The notes under the pieces were generated by a model. That model did no database searches. It was not told where the DNA came from and saw only the letters and a program-made list of their open reading frames with translations. Made by a program: the position numbers and the translations under genes. 64,000 nt of DNA, taken from the NCBI RefSeq assembly GCF_030486595.1, contig NZ_JAUJZH010000006.1:62001-126000 (forward strand). The letters are read 5' to 3'. The stretch's first letter is position 1. Each line of letters starts with the position of its first letter. The DNA is from Variovorax ginsengisoli. GTDB lineage: Bacteria; Pseudomonadota; Gammaproteobacteria; Burkholderiales; Burkholderiaceae_C. Positions 55,830 through 64,000 of the stretch are shown here, in pieces.

Positions 55830-57038
55830 GTGACCACCTCCCGAATTGCCGCCCGCGTGCGGCGGATCAAGCCCTCGCCCAGTACCTCCGCCGCCGACCG
55901 CGCCAATGAGCTGCGCCGCCAGGGCAAGTCGATCGTGAACCTCGTGGTCGGCGAGCCCGACTTCGACACGCCGGCCCACATCCGCCAGGCCGCCGCCGCC
56001 GCGATCGAGAAGGGCGCCACGCGCTACACCCTGATGGCGGGCACCGTGGAGCTGCGCCAGGCGATCGTCGCCAAGCTCGAACGCGAGAACGGCCTGCACT
56101 ACGCGATCGACGAGATCATCGCCACCAACGGCGCCAAGAGCGCCATCTACAACGCCCTGGCGGTCACGCTGGAGCCGGGGGACGAGGTGATCGTGCCCGC
56201 CCCCTACTGGGTGTCCTACCCGGACATGGTGATCGCCTGCGAAGGCGTGCCGGTGACCGTCCCCTGCCCCGAATCCAGCGGCTTCAAGCTGCAGCCGGCG
56301 CAGCTCGAGGCGGCCATCACGCCGCGCACCCGCTGGCTGCTGATCAACTCGCCGAGCAACCCCACCGGCGCCAGCTACACCGCCGACGAGTACCGGGCCC
56401 TGGCCGAGGTGCTGCTGCGCCATCCCCAGGTGCTGGTCATGACCGACGACATCTACGAGCACATCCGCTTCGACGGCCAGAAGACGCCGCACCTCCTCGC
56501 GGTCGCGCCGGCCCTGCGCGACCGCACGCTGGTCGTCAACGGCGTGTCGAAGACCTACGCGATGACCGGCTGGCGCATCGGCTACGTGGCCGGGCCGGTG
56601 GACCTGGTGCGCGCGCTCGACACGCTGCTGTCGCAGTCGGCGGGCAACTGCTGCTCGGTCAGCCAGGCCGCGGCGGCGGCTGCGATGAACGGCGACCAGA
56701 GTTTCGTGACCGAAAGCGTCGCCATCTACAAGCAGCGCCGCGACCGCACGCTCGCGCTCATCAACGCGATCGGGGGCCTGAGCTGCGCGACGCCGCCGGG
56801 CGCGTTCTACCTCTACATCAACTGCGCCGGCCTGATCGGCAAGACCACGCCCGCGGGCAAGACGCTGGCCGAGGACGGCGACGTGGTGATGTACCTGCTC
56901 GAGAGCCAGGGCGTGGCCGTGGTCGCGGGCACCGCCTACGGGCTGTCGCCCTACTTCCGCCTCTCCATCGCGACCTCGATCGAAACGCTCGAGGAGGGCT
57001 GCGCCCGGATCGCCCGGGCCGTGGCCGAGCTGCACTGA
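55830..57038 (+). CDS. Class I pyridoxal-phosphate aminotransferase (aspartate aminotransferase family)
   Basis: The 402-residue protein has NLVVGEPDFDTPAHIRQAA, YTLMAGTVELRQAI, INSPSNPTGASYT, DDIYEHIRFDG and the PLP lysine in VNGVSKTYAMTGWRIGY. It exchanges amino groups between an amino acid and a 2-oxo acid. The start is GTG at 55830 with AGGA upstream; the frame is open for 43 codons more with no family similarity. It lies 11 bp before the RraA-like gene. Confidence 0.88.
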   Translation: MTTSRIAARVRRIKPSPSTSAADRANELRRQGKSIVNLVVGEPDFDTPAHIRQAAAAAIEKGATRYTLMAGTVELRQAIVAKLERENGLHYAIDEIIATNGAKSAIYNALAVTLEPGDEVIVPAPYWVSYPDMVIACEGVPVTVPCPESSGFKLQPAQLEAAITPRTRWLLINSPSNPTGASYTADEYRALAEVLLRHPQVLVMTDDIYEHIRFDGQKTPHLLAVAPALRDRTLVVNGVSKTYAMTGWRIGYVAGPVDLVRALDTLLSQSAGNCCSVSQAAAAAAMNGDQSFVTESVAIYKQRRDRTLALINAIGGLSCATPPGAFYLYINCAGLIGKTTPAGKTLAEDGDVVMYLLESQGVAVVAGTAYGLSPYFRLSIATSIETLEEGCARIARAVAELH

Positions 57039-57049
57039 AGGACACCACC

Positions 57050-57721
57050 ATGACATTCAAAGGCATCCGCAAGAACCCGTCCGCGCCGCAGGTCGACGCG
57101 GCGATCCTCGCCGCGCTGCGCGACATCCCGGTCGCGGCGCTGAGCGACAACATGCACCGCAACATCGGCAGCGTCGGCCTCACGCCCTACCACCGGCCGG
57201 GCCCGGCCACCATGGCGGGCACCGCCGTGACGATCAAGTCGCGCGGCGGCGACAACCTCACGCTGCTGCGGGCCTTCGAGTTCTGCCGCCCCGGCGACGT
57301 GATCGTGATCGATGCCGACGGCGACCTCTCGAATGCCGTGATCGGCGGCATCCTGTCCTTCTATGCCGCCACCATCGGCACCGCCGGCGTGGTGCTCGAC
57401 GGTGCGATCCGCGACCTGGCGGAGATCCGGGCGCGCGACTTCCCGGTGTATGCGCGCGGCGTGAACCACCGCGGCCCCTACAAGGACGGCCCGGGCGAGA
57501 TCAACGTCCCGGTTTCGGTCGGCGGCATGGTGGTGAACCCCGGCGACATCGTGGTCGGCGACCAGGACGGCCTGATGGCCTTCGCACCCGACGAAGCCGA
57601 GGCGCTGATCACCAAGGCGCGCGCCCATCTCGAGGCCGAGGCCAACACCATGCGCGCCATGAAGGAGGGGCGCTGGGACCGGTCCTTCATCGATGCGCTC
57701 GAGGCGCGCTGCGCCAACTGA
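57050..57721 (+). CDS. RraA-family protein, likely oxo-acid aldolase/decarboxylase
   Basis: The 223-residue protein has the RraA fold: ALSDNMHRNIGSVGL, AGTAVTIKSRGGDNLTLLRAFE, GDVIVIDADGD, and AGVVLDGAIRDLAEI with the RxxxD metal-substrate motif. Relatives are 4-carboxy-4-hydroxy-2-oxoadipate aldolases or oxaloacetate decarboxylases, not true RNase E inhibitors. The aminotransferase next door may provide its oxo-acid. Confidence 0.85.
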   Translation: MTFKGIRKNPSAPQVDAAILAALRDIPVAALSDNMHRNIGSVGLTPYHRPGPATMAGTAVTIKSRGGDNLTLLRAFEFCRPGDVIVIDADGDLSNAVIGGILSFYAATIGTAGVVLDGAIRDLAEIRARDFPVYARGVNHRGPYKDGPGEINVPVSVGGMVVNPGDIVVGDQDGLMAFAPDEAEALITKARAHLEAEANTMRAMKEGRWDRSFIDALEARCAN

Positions 57722-57814
57722 GCCAGGGGGAAACCCCGGCCGTCCGCGGGCCGCTGGCCGGCCGACAATGGCGCTGGCCCGGCCGTTCCTCTCCTTGACT
57801 CCCTCGGACACCGC

Positions 57815-58591
57815 ATGACGAACAACGTACTCAAGTCCTTCGACCTCACGGGGCGCACCGCCCTCGTCACCGGCTCCAGCGCCGGCATCGGCTTCGCGCT
57901 GGCGCGCGGCCTGGCCGGCGCCGGCGCGCGCGTGATCCTGAACGCGCGCAACGCGGCCAAGCTCGAAGCCGCCGCCGAAGTGCTGCGCGGCGAAGGCCTG
58001 CAGGTGCTGACCGCCGCCTTCGACGTCACCTCGGGCGAGGCGGTAACCGCCGCCATCGCGCGCATCGAGGCCGAGGTCGGCGCCATCGACATCCTGGTCA
58101 ACAACGCCGGCATGCAGCGCCGGGCGCCGCTCGACCAGTTCGCCGAAGCCGACTGGCACGAACTCATGAAGACCAACGTCGACAGCGTCTTCCTGGTCGG
58201 CCAGGCCGTGGCGCGGCACATGATCGGGCGCCGGCGCGGCAAGATCGTCAACATCTGCTCGGTCCAGAGCGAACTGGGCCGTCCCGGCATCGCGCCGTAC
58301 ACGGCCAGCAAGGGCGCGGTCAAGATGCTCACCAAGGGCATGGCGATCGACTGGGGCCAGCACGGCATCCAGGTCAACGGCCTGGGGCCGGGCTACTTCA
58401 AGACCGAGCTGACCGACGCGCTGGTCAAGAACGAGGAATTCACCCAGTGGCTGGTGGGCCGCACCCCCTCGCGCCGCTGGGGCGATGTCGAGGACCTGGT
58501 CGGCGCGGCCGTCTTCCTGTCCAGCGACGCCTCCAATTTCGTCAACGGCCACATCCTCTACGTGGATGGCGGCGTCACGGCAACCCTCTGA
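57815..58591 (+). CDS. SDR, gluconate 5-dehydrogenase-like
   Basis: The 258-residue SDR has TGSSAGIGFALARGLAGAGA, NNAGMQRRAPLD, a catalytic Ser in NICSVQSELGRP and APYTASKGAVK, and LGPGYFKTELT. These are features of the Ga5DH/IdnO group that interconvert gluconate and 5-ketogluconate. The L-idonate 5-dehydrogenase-like gene follows 8 bp downstream, giving the two-step idonate to gluconate conversion. Confidence 0.85.
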   Translation: MTNNVLKSFDLTGRTALVTGSSAGIGFALARGLAGAGARVILNARNAAKLEAAAEVLRGEGLQVLTAAFDVTSGEAVTAAIARIEAEVGAIDILVNNAGMQRRAPLDQFAEADWHELMKTNVDSVFLVGQAVARHMIGRRRGKIVNICSVQSELGRPGIAPYTASKGAVKMLTKGMAIDWGQHGIQVNGLGPGYFKTELTDALVKNEEFTQWLVGRTPSRRWGDVEDLVGAAVFLSSDASNFVNGHILYVDGGVTATL

Positions 58592-58599
58592 GGACCCCC

Positions 58600-59634
58600 A
58601 TGGAAGCGCTCGTCATCCACGCCCCCGGCGACCTGCGGGTCGAACAGTTCGACACCGCCCCGCTCGGGCCCGGCCAGCTGCAGGTGCGGGTGCGCTGCGG
58701 CGGCATCTGCGGCTCCGACCTGCACTACTACCAGCACGGCGGCTTCGGCACCGTGCGCATCAAGGAGCCGATGGTGCTCGGCCACGAGGTGGCCGGCATG
58801 ATCGAGGCGGTGGGCGCCGACGTGCGCGGCTACGCCGTCGGCGAGCGCGTCGCGATCAGCCCCAGCCGGCCCTGCGGCCTGTGCACCTACTGCCAGCAGG
58901 GCCTGCAGAACCATTGCCTCGACATGCGCTACTACGGCAGCGCGATGCGCACCCCGCACGTGCAGGGCGCCTTCCGCCAGCAGATCGTGGTCGAGACCCA
59001 CCAGGCCCACAAACTGGCCGATTCGGTCAGCGACGGCGAGGGGTCGATGGCCGAGCCGCTGTCGGTGGCGCTGCATGCGGTGCGCCGCGCCGGTTCATTG
59101 CTGGGCAAGCGGGTGCTGGTGACGGGCTGCGGGCCGATCGGCGCGCTGGCGATCATCGCGGCGCGGCGCGCGGGCGCCGTGCACATCGTAGCCACCGACG
59201 TCGGCGCGCACACGCTGGGCAAGGCGCTCAAGGTGGGCGCCGACGAGGTGGTCAACGTGGCCGACGACCCCGAGGGCCTGCAGCGCTTCACGGCCGACAA
59301 GGGCAGCTTCGAGGTGCTGTTCGAGGCCAGCGGCAACGCCCGCGCGCTGGTCGGCGCCTTCGACGCCCTGCGCCCGCGCGCCGTGATCGTCCAGCTCGGC
59401 CTGGGCGGCGAGATGACGCTGCCGATCAACACCATCGTGGCCAAGGAGTTCGACCTGCGCGGCGCCTTCCGCTTCCACGAGGAGTTCGCGGTGGCCGTCG
59501 AGCTGCTGAACAAGGGCCTGGTCGACGTCAAGCCGCTGATCTCGGCTACGCTGTCGTACCGGGATTCGGCCCGCGCCTTCGCGCTGGCGGCCGATCGCTC
59601 GCAGGCGATGAAGGTGATCCTGAACTTCGACTGA
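58600..59634 (+). CDS. idnD: L-idonate 5-dehydrogenase, zinc-dependent
   Basis: The 344-residue zinc MDR has the catalytic-zinc motif CGGICGSDLHYY, GHEVAG, structural-zinc lobe CGLCTYCQQGLQNHC, and Rossmann motif GCGPIGALA. YQHGGFGTVRIKEPM is typical of IdnD. It oxidises L-idonate to 5-ketogluconate, reduced by the SDR encoded just upstream. In contrast with the MDR protein at 19.9 kb, all zinc ligands are present. Confidence 0.9.
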   Translation: MEALVIHAPGDLRVEQFDTAPLGPGQLQVRVRCGGICGSDLHYYQHGGFGTVRIKEPMVLGHEVAGMIEAVGADVRGYAVGERVAISPSRPCGLCTYCQQGLQNHCLDMRYYGSAMRTPHVQGAFRQQIVVETHQAHKLADSVSDGEGSMAEPLSVALHAVRRAGSLLGKRVLVTGCGPIGALAIIAARRAGAVHIVATDVGAHTLGKALKVGADEVVNVADDPEGLQRFTADKGSFEVLFEASGNARALVGAFDALRPRAVIVQLGLGGEMTLPINTIVAKEFDLRGAFRFHEEFAVAVELLNKGLVDVKPLISATLSYRDSARAFALAADRSQAMKVILNFD

Positions 59635-59642
59635 CATCCGTC

Positions 59643-59966
59643 ATGACCAGAACCTGGCTGCTTCCCATCGCATTTGCGTTCGCCGGCGCGGCCGCGGCCG
59701 CCGAACCCTGCGAAGCCTTGAGGGCACAGATCGAAGCCAAGATCGCCGCCGCCGGCGTGACGCGCTTCAGCGTCACCACGGTCGACGCGGCTGCGGTGGC
59801 GGCCGGCCAGGTGGTGGGCAGCTGCGAACTCGGCAGCAAGAAGATCGTCTACCAGCGCGAACCGGGCAGCGGGGCCGGGGCGGCCCCTGCGCGACCGCGC
59901 GGCGAGCCGATCCTCACGGAGTGCAAGAACGGAACGGTCTCGGTCGGCGGCGATTGCCTCCGATAG
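59643..59966 (+). CDS. DUF1161 secreted protein
   Basis: The 107-residue protein has a signal peptide (cleavage after AAAAA) and the DUF1161 pattern: CEALRAQIEAKIAAAGVTRFSV, VVGSCELGSKKIVYQR. Four cysteines suggest periplasmic disulfides. Function unknown. It follows idnD by 8 bp but is probably unrelated to sugar-acid metabolism. Confidence 0.8.
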   Translation: MTRTWLLPIAFAFAGAAAAAEPCEALRAQIEAKIAAAGVTRFSVTTVDAAAVAAGQVVGSCELGSKKIVYQREPGSGAGAAPARPRGEPILTECKNGTVSVGGDCLR

Positions 59967-59981
59967 CGGCTGCGCCCGCGC

Positions 59982-60536
59982 TCAGCGGCAGACCGTGGTC
60001 GTGCCGACCGGCTGGCAGGTCTTGCCGTCGATGCTCCGGTAGCGCTCCAGCTGGCCCGAGCGGTTGAACCGGTTGCCCTGGCGGTCGTCGCAACCGCCCG
60101 CGTCGCAGCTGCGGATCCGCGGCCGCATGTCGCGTGGCGGCGCAGGCCGGCCATAGGCGCCGCCATAGCCGGGATAGGCATAGCCGGAACCGTCGTCGAC
60201 CAGCATCGGGTCGCTGCCGCGGTCGCTCCAGCGCGAATCGCCGGCCGGCTGGTTGCTGTTCGCGCCGTTGCCGATCACGCCCGGGCCGGAAGGCGCCGGC
60301 GGCGCATGCACGATGGGCGCCGGCGGCTCGCGCGGCACGGCCGCCGGCCGGTCGCTGCCGTCCGCGGCGGGTGGCGGCGCCTCGAGGATCGTGACCCGCC
60401 CCGCCGCGCGGGCACCCGCCGGGCAGGCGCCGTCGGTATAGCTCACGTTGCCGGCCGCGTCCGCGCACCGCACCACTTCGGCACCGGCCACCGGGCCGAG
60501 CAGAAGCATGGCGAAGATGAGAGAGGTGCGGCGCAT
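59982..60536 (-). CDS. DUF4124 domain secreted protein
   Basis: The 184-residue protein has a signal peptide (cleavage after GPVAGA), then a DUF4124 domain (EVVRCADAAGNVSYTDGACPAG), a Pro/Ala-rich spacer, and a Gly/Tyr-rich region (SGYAYPGYGGAYGRP) ending in a cysteine-containing tail. DUF4124 proteins are frequent in beta-proteobacterial periplasms; their role is not known. It converges with the DUF1161 gene. Confidence 0.8.
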   Translation of the reverse strand: MRRTSLIFAMLLLGPVAGAEVVRCADAAGNVSYTDGACPAGARAAGRVTILEAPPPAADGSDRPAAVPREPPAPIVHAPPAPSGPGVIGNGANSNQPAGDSRWSDRGSDPMLVDDGSGYAYPGYGGAYGRPAPPRDMRPRIRSCDAGGCDDRQGNRFNRSGQLERYRSIDGKTCQPVGTTTVCR

Positions 60537-60563
60537 GGCACACCCATTGTGCCGGTCTCCTCG

Positions 60564-62210
60564 TCACTCCGAGAAGGATTTCACCTCGACCGGCAGCACC
60601 GGCGCCTGCCAGCGATAGGCCGCGCTCAGCGCGTTGCGATCCGGCGGTGCTCCCGGCCATTGGATGTCGAGCAGGTCCGCGATCGTCCAGCCGGCCCAAT
60701 CCGCCCTGAAAGGCGTGAGCGCCGCCCCGGCTGCGCGCGAGGCATCGGGCGGGTCCTGCCAGATGACGGCGGGAATCCGGTAGCCCGACGCGGTGGTCGG
60801 GCTGTGGCCGGCCCGGTCGCTCACATGGCCGACCTCCTGCCCGTGGTCGGACAGGTACATCCAGGCCCGGTAGTCGCCCGGCCGGCCCGCCTGGCGCGTC
60901 AGCTGCAGCGTCTCGGAGACCACGAAGTCGTGATAAAGCAGCGCGGCGTCGTACTCCTGGCGGTAGCGCCGCACCCAGCTCGAGCGGCCGCTCTCGACCA
61001 GGCCGGTCTCGACCGCATCGACCTGGTCGTCGAAGGGGTTCTCGCCGGCGGGAAATCTCAGGCTGTAGTGCGGATGCGCGCCCATCAGGTGGACCACGAC
61101 GAGCTTGCGTTCGGCCGAGTCGTCCAGGGCCTCCTGCAGGCAGTCGAGCAGTTCGCCGTCCAGCGAAGCGCCGGCCCGGCCCGGTGTGCGATTGACCATC
61201 TCGACCACGTCGGCCAGCCGCGCATGCGCCTGCTCGACCGCGATGTCGTCGTGGTTGCTCATCCACCAGACCTTGTAGCCGGCCGTGCGGGCCAGCGCCA
61301 GCAGGTGCTGCGGCGACTCGCCGGCCGGCACGCCGAAGTTGAACAGGCTGCGCAGTGCCGGCAGGGTGCTGGCATCGACCGACCAGGCGTTGCGGATCAC
61401 CAGCATGTCGTCGCCGAGCAGTTGCTGGTGCGCCAGCAGGCGCGGCGTCGTCGCCCGGCCGTAGCCGTAGAGCGCCAGGTTGTCGCGATTGATGCTGTCG
61501 GTGATGACCAGCACCACGGTGGACGGCCCCGCCCGGGTCGCCACCGGTGCGGCCTCCCGGGCCCGCTGCAAGGCCTGGTCGCGCGCGCGCTGCTGATCCG
61601 ACCAGGCGAGGCGCAGGGCCTGGACCGAATGGGCCCAGTCGGTCCAGAACACCACTGGATGAAGGCGCCGCCAGGGCTTGCTGGCATGGGCGGCGGCGGC
61701 CAGCAGGAGCGCCGCGCACAGGAGCCCGATGGCCCAGGGCGGCCAGGGCGCGGTCGCCCGCGCGCCTTGCCGCACGCAGCGTCCGAAGACCCATCCTGCC
61801 ACCATCAGCGGCGCCGCCCAGACCACCAGCGCGCGCCAGTGCATCGAGAGGTACTCCGCGCCCTCCCGGCCGTTGGTATTGGCCGCCGACGCCAGCACCA
61901 GGGCGCTGTTCGGTGCCGCCTGGTAGGCCTCCAGCAGGTAGCCGCGCGCCACGCCGTCGAAGGCGAAGGCCATGGCGCCCAGCCACAGCAGGGCCGTGCG
62001 CAGCCGATGGATCCGGCGGCTGCGCACCGGCCACAGCATCCAGGCCAGCAAGGGCAGGCCGAGCGCGAACAGCTGGGCCACCCGCCGGCCGTCATGTCCC
62101 AGCACCACCAGCGCCAGCAGCATGGCGCCCATGGCGGCGCAGGCCTTCAGCGGGCGGATAGGCCGTGTGGCGGTCGCTGGCGCGGAGGCAGGCAGTGGGG
62201 GGACCCTCAT
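60564..62210 (-). CDS. Sulfatase-fold membrane transferase, phosphoethanolamine-transferase-like
   Basis: The 548-residue protein has about five N-terminal membrane helices and a periplasmic alkaline-phosphatase-fold domain: VVLVITDSINRDNLALYGY, TTPRL, a Thr-containing SVDASTLPALRSLF (nucleophile region), VVHLMGAHPHYSLRFP, and LSDHGQEVGH. EptA/OpgE relatives transfer phosphoethanolamine to lipid A or glucans. The usual metal Glu of the first motif is Asp here. The start at 62210 is a choice among several in-frame ATGs with no clear ribosome-binding site. Confidence 0.8.
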   Translation of the reverse strand: MRVPPLPASAPATATRPIRPLKACAAMGAMLLALVVLGHDGRRVAQLFALGLPLLAWMLWPVRSRRIHRLRTALLWLGAMAFAFDGVARGYLLEAYQAAPNSALVLASAANTNGREGAEYLSMHWRALVVWAAPLMVAGWVFGRCVRQGARATAPWPPWAIGLLCAALLLAAAAHASKPWRRLHPVVFWTDWAHSVQALRLAWSDQQRARDQALQRAREAAPVATRAGPSTVVLVITDSINRDNLALYGYGRATTPRLLAHQQLLGDDMLVIRNAWSVDASTLPALRSLFNFGVPAGESPQHLLALARTAGYKVWWMSNHDDIAVEQAHARLADVVEMVNRTPGRAGASLDGELLDCLQEALDDSAERKLVVVHLMGAHPHYSLRFPAGENPFDDQVDAVETGLVESGRSSWVRRYRQEYDAALLYHDFVVSETLQLTRQAGRPGDYRAWMYLSDHGQEVGHVSDRAGHSPTTASGYRIPAVIWQDPPDASRAAGAALTPFRADWAGWTIADLLDIQWPGAPPDRNALSAAYRWQAPVLPVEVKSFSE

Positions 62211-62342
62211 GGCCGGCGGATTCTGGCAGCGCCCGGAACCGGCAACGGACAGAATCCCTTGGGCGAGGCGGCCCATTCCCCGCCCCGATCGGCCAGTTAA
62301 CATGCCCGACCGAGCCACCCATCACGAGAGAGCAGCAGCGCC

Positions 62343-62594
62343 ATGGCGAACGAATCCAACCGACAAGCCGAACTGAAGAAGATGGTGCTGTGCACGTCAT
62401 GCGCCGGCATCCAGCGCAACTGGCGGCGCGCGCCCGGGCATGCCGAACTGGTGCAGCAATCGAGCCGCAAGGAAGAGCGCGACGGCCACACGGTCAACGT
62501 CACCAGCTACCGCTGCGACGCCTGCGGCACGCGCTGGGAATACGAGAACGACAAGACCAACCAGCAGGCCGGCTGGTCGGTGATCGGGCAGTAG
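62343..62594 (+). CDS. Small zinc-ribbon-like protein
   Basis: The 83-residue protein has two paired-cysteine motifs (LCTSCAG near residue 17 and CDACGTRW near residue 58), a likely zinc ribbon. The rest is charged. I do not recognise a named family. The start ATG follows a purine-rich stretch. It converges with argP with only 8 bp between the stops. Confidence 0.65.
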   Translation: MANESNRQAELKKMVLCTSCAGIQRNWRRAPGHAELVQQSSRKEERDGHTVNVTSYRCDACGTRWEYENDKTNQQAGWSVIGQ

Positions 62595-62602
62595 CGCGGC
62601 TG

Positions 62603-63496
62603 CTACCCCTGCTCGAGCATGGCGGCGGCGGCCGCATGCACCGCCCCCGTCAACAAGCGCAGCGCCTGCGATTCGACACGCCAGTGCTGCCAGTACAAGG
62701 CGACGTCGAGCGATTGCCCCGGCACCAGTTCGACCAGATCGCCGCGCGCCAGCAAGCCGGCCACCAGCACCTGCGGGTTCATGCCCCACCCCAGGCCCTG
62801 CACCGCCGCATGCACGAATCCGTGGGTGCCGGGCACCCGGTGCAGGGGTGGCGCCAGCGGCTTGCGCGTGAGCCGGCGCATGAACCGCGCCTGCAGCGCA
62901 TCCTTGGCGTTGAACACGTTGCAGGGCGCCGCGGCCAGCGCCGCGGCATCGACGCCGTGCGCGAAGTGCCGGGCCATGAAGGCCGGGCTGGCGACCGCCA
63001 GGTAGCGCATCGCGCCCAGGGGCTCGACCACGCAGCCCTGCACCGCCTGGGGCTCGGCGGTGACGGCCGCCATCACGCGGCCCTCGCGCAGCAGCAGCGC
63101 CGAATGGTCCTGGTCCTCGACGCGCAGTTCGAAGCTCACCGGGCCGGCGGCCTGCACGGCGGCCAGCGCCGGCACGAACCAGGTGGCCAGCGAATCGGCG
63201 TTGACCGCCAGCGCCAGCGGCAGCACCGCATCCGGCGCGCCGAGGCCGAAGGGCCGCAGGGCGTCGGCCTCCAGCAGGCGCACCTGCTGGGCATGCCGCT
63301 GCAGCGCCTGGCCGGCCGGCGTCGCCACGCAGGGCGAGGCCCGCTGGATCAGCACCCGGCCCATCCTCTCCTCGAGGCCCTTGATGCGCTGGCTGATGGC
63401 CGACGGCGTGACGTGCAGCGCGCGCGCCGCGCCATCGAAGCTGCCTTCGCGCAGCACGGCATCGAAGGCGGCGAGCTGGCGCGAGTCGATCTGCAT
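62603..63496 (-). CDS. argP: LysR-family regulator ArgP (IciA/LysG)
   Basis: The 297-residue protein starts MQIDSRQLAAFDAVLREGSF, with the recognition helix HVTPSAISQRIKGLEERMG and ArgP-like C-terminal domain (HRVPGTHGFVHAAVQGLGWGM). It is divergent from the LysE/ArgO exporter gene, as argP and lysG usually are. It activates exporter expression in response to arginine or lysine. Confidence 0.92.
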   Translation of the reverse strand: MQIDSRQLAAFDAVLREGSFDGAARALHVTPSAISQRIKGLEERMGRVLIQRASPCVATPAGQALQRHAQQVRLLEADALRPFGLGAPDAVLPLALAVNADSLATWFVPALAAVQAAGPVSFELRVEDQDHSALLLREGRVMAAVTAEPQAVQGCVVEPLGAMRYLAVASPAFMARHFAHGVDAAALAAAPCNVFNAKDALQARFMRRLTRKPLAPPLHRVPGTHGFVHAAVQGLGWGMNPQVLVAGLLARGDLVELVPGQSLDVALYWQHWRVESQALRLLTGAVHAAAAAMLEQG

Positions 63497-63566
63497 GTCA
63501 AAAATTCTAATCTGGCGTCAGAAAGATGAGTTTGATTGATCCGCCCGGGGCCGCTACCGTGCGGCC

Positions 63567-64000
63567 ATGTTCCTGATCTTTGCCAAGGGTTTCCTCACAT
63601 CGGCCGCGCTGATCGTCGCCATCGGGGCGCAGAACGCCTTCGTGCTGCGCCAGGGCCTGAAGCGCGAACACGTGCGCGAGGTGGTGCTGGTCTGCGCCTT
63701 GTCCGATGCGCTGCTGATCGCCCTCGGCGTGGCCGGGCTGGGGCTGCTGGTGCAGGCCAACGCCCCGCTGCTGGCGTTCGCGCGCTGGGGCGGCGCCGCC
63801 TTCCTGCTGGCCTACGGCGCGCTGGCGGCCCGCCGTGCCTGGGCCGGCGAGCGGATGTCGCTGCCCTCGACCGCGCCGATGAGCCGGCGCTCGGCCCTGG
63901 CCGCCTGCCTGGGCTTCACCTACCTCAACCCGCACTGCTGGCTCGACACCGTGGTGCTGCTGGGCGCCGTCTCGGCGCAGCAGCCCGCGGGCGGGCGCTG
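63567..64000 (+). CDS. argO: LysE/ArgO-family amino-acid exporter, 3' partial
   Basis: The visible 144 residues begin MFLIFAKGFLTSAALIVAIG, then AQNAFVLRQGLKREHV and LGFTYLNPHCWLDTVVLLG, all diagnostic of the LysE/ArgO exporter family. The gene runs off the right edge. Divergent argP supports export of arginine or lysine. The 70-bp gap contains AT-rich sequence suitable for the promoter and ArgP site, but I cannot define the site. Confidence 0.92.
   Translation, partial: MFLIFAKGFLTSAALIVAIGAQNAFVLRQGLKREHVREVVLVCALSDALLIALGVAGLGLLVQANAPLLAFARWGGAAFLLAYGALAARRAWAGERMSLPSTAPMSRRSALAACLGFTYLNPHCWLDTVVLLGAVSAQQPAGGR

Noticed and set aside
57050-57721. Annotation as RNase E inhibitor RraA
   Set aside because: The protein is longer than E. 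coli RraA, keeps the aldolase-type RxxxD motif and sits beside an aminotransferase; a metabolic role is more plausible.

Overview
The window is high-GC proteobacterial chromosome, most like a soil beta-proteobacterium of the Comamonadaceae/Variovorax type. The basis is codon use, many solute-binding-protein importers, LysR/IclR/GntR-controlled catabolic operons, and an H-NS protein with a lysine/alanine-rich tail. This taxonomic call is an inference; no rRNA or tRNA gene was seen. Genes are dense and often overlap by ATGA or GTGA.

Layout. 1-4.7 kb: the end of a secreted six-hairpin-like protein, overlapping one continuous reading frame that joins a cellulose-synthase-like glycosyltransferase to a NodT-type outer-membrane lipoprotein. 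4.7-10.0 kb: DUF2164, a pore-loop-like membrane protein, a nucleoside deoxyribosyltransferase, a YccS-like FUSC protein and a PAS-PAS-GGDEF enzyme. 10.1-26.2 kb: an accessory-looking stretch with a truncated oxidase, a complete mhp-type meta-cleavage operon (IclR regulator, hydroxylase, extradiol dioxygenase, hydrolase, hydratase, aldolase, acetaldehyde dehydrogenase), then a chromate transporter and several broken genes (padR, a dienelactone-hydrolase-like gene, a TPR fragment).

26.2-36.9 kb: a GntR-controlled operon combining a Rieske oxygenase, glutamine-synthetase-like ligase, ferredoxin, ferredoxin reductase, a five-gene branched-chain-type ABC importer and a class I glutamine amidotransferase. 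This is the gene set expected for oxidising an amine while it is protected as a gamma-glutamyl amide. 37-39.8 kb: a quinone-oxidoreductase-like gene divergent from a LysR gene, an H-NS/H1-like protein and a strong terminator.

39.8-49.5 kb: a minus-strand array with accB, accC, pxpB, pxpC, a biotinyl-like protein and pxpA, followed by an SDR and a polar-amino-acid ABC importer, with a LysR regulator upstream. The first six genes could form a split urea-carboxylase-like enzyme plus a lactamase-type subunit. A nearly identical element of about 40 bp containing a T-N11-A dyad precedes both halves of the array. 49.7-59.6 kb: a GntR operon with a beta-hydroxyacid dehydrogenase, polar-amino-acid-type ABC importer, RpiB and a ribokinase-like kinase; then an aminotransferase, RraA-like protein and an idonate/gluconate dehydrogenase pair. 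59.6-64 kb: small envelope proteins, a sulfatase-fold membrane protein, argP and the start of argO.
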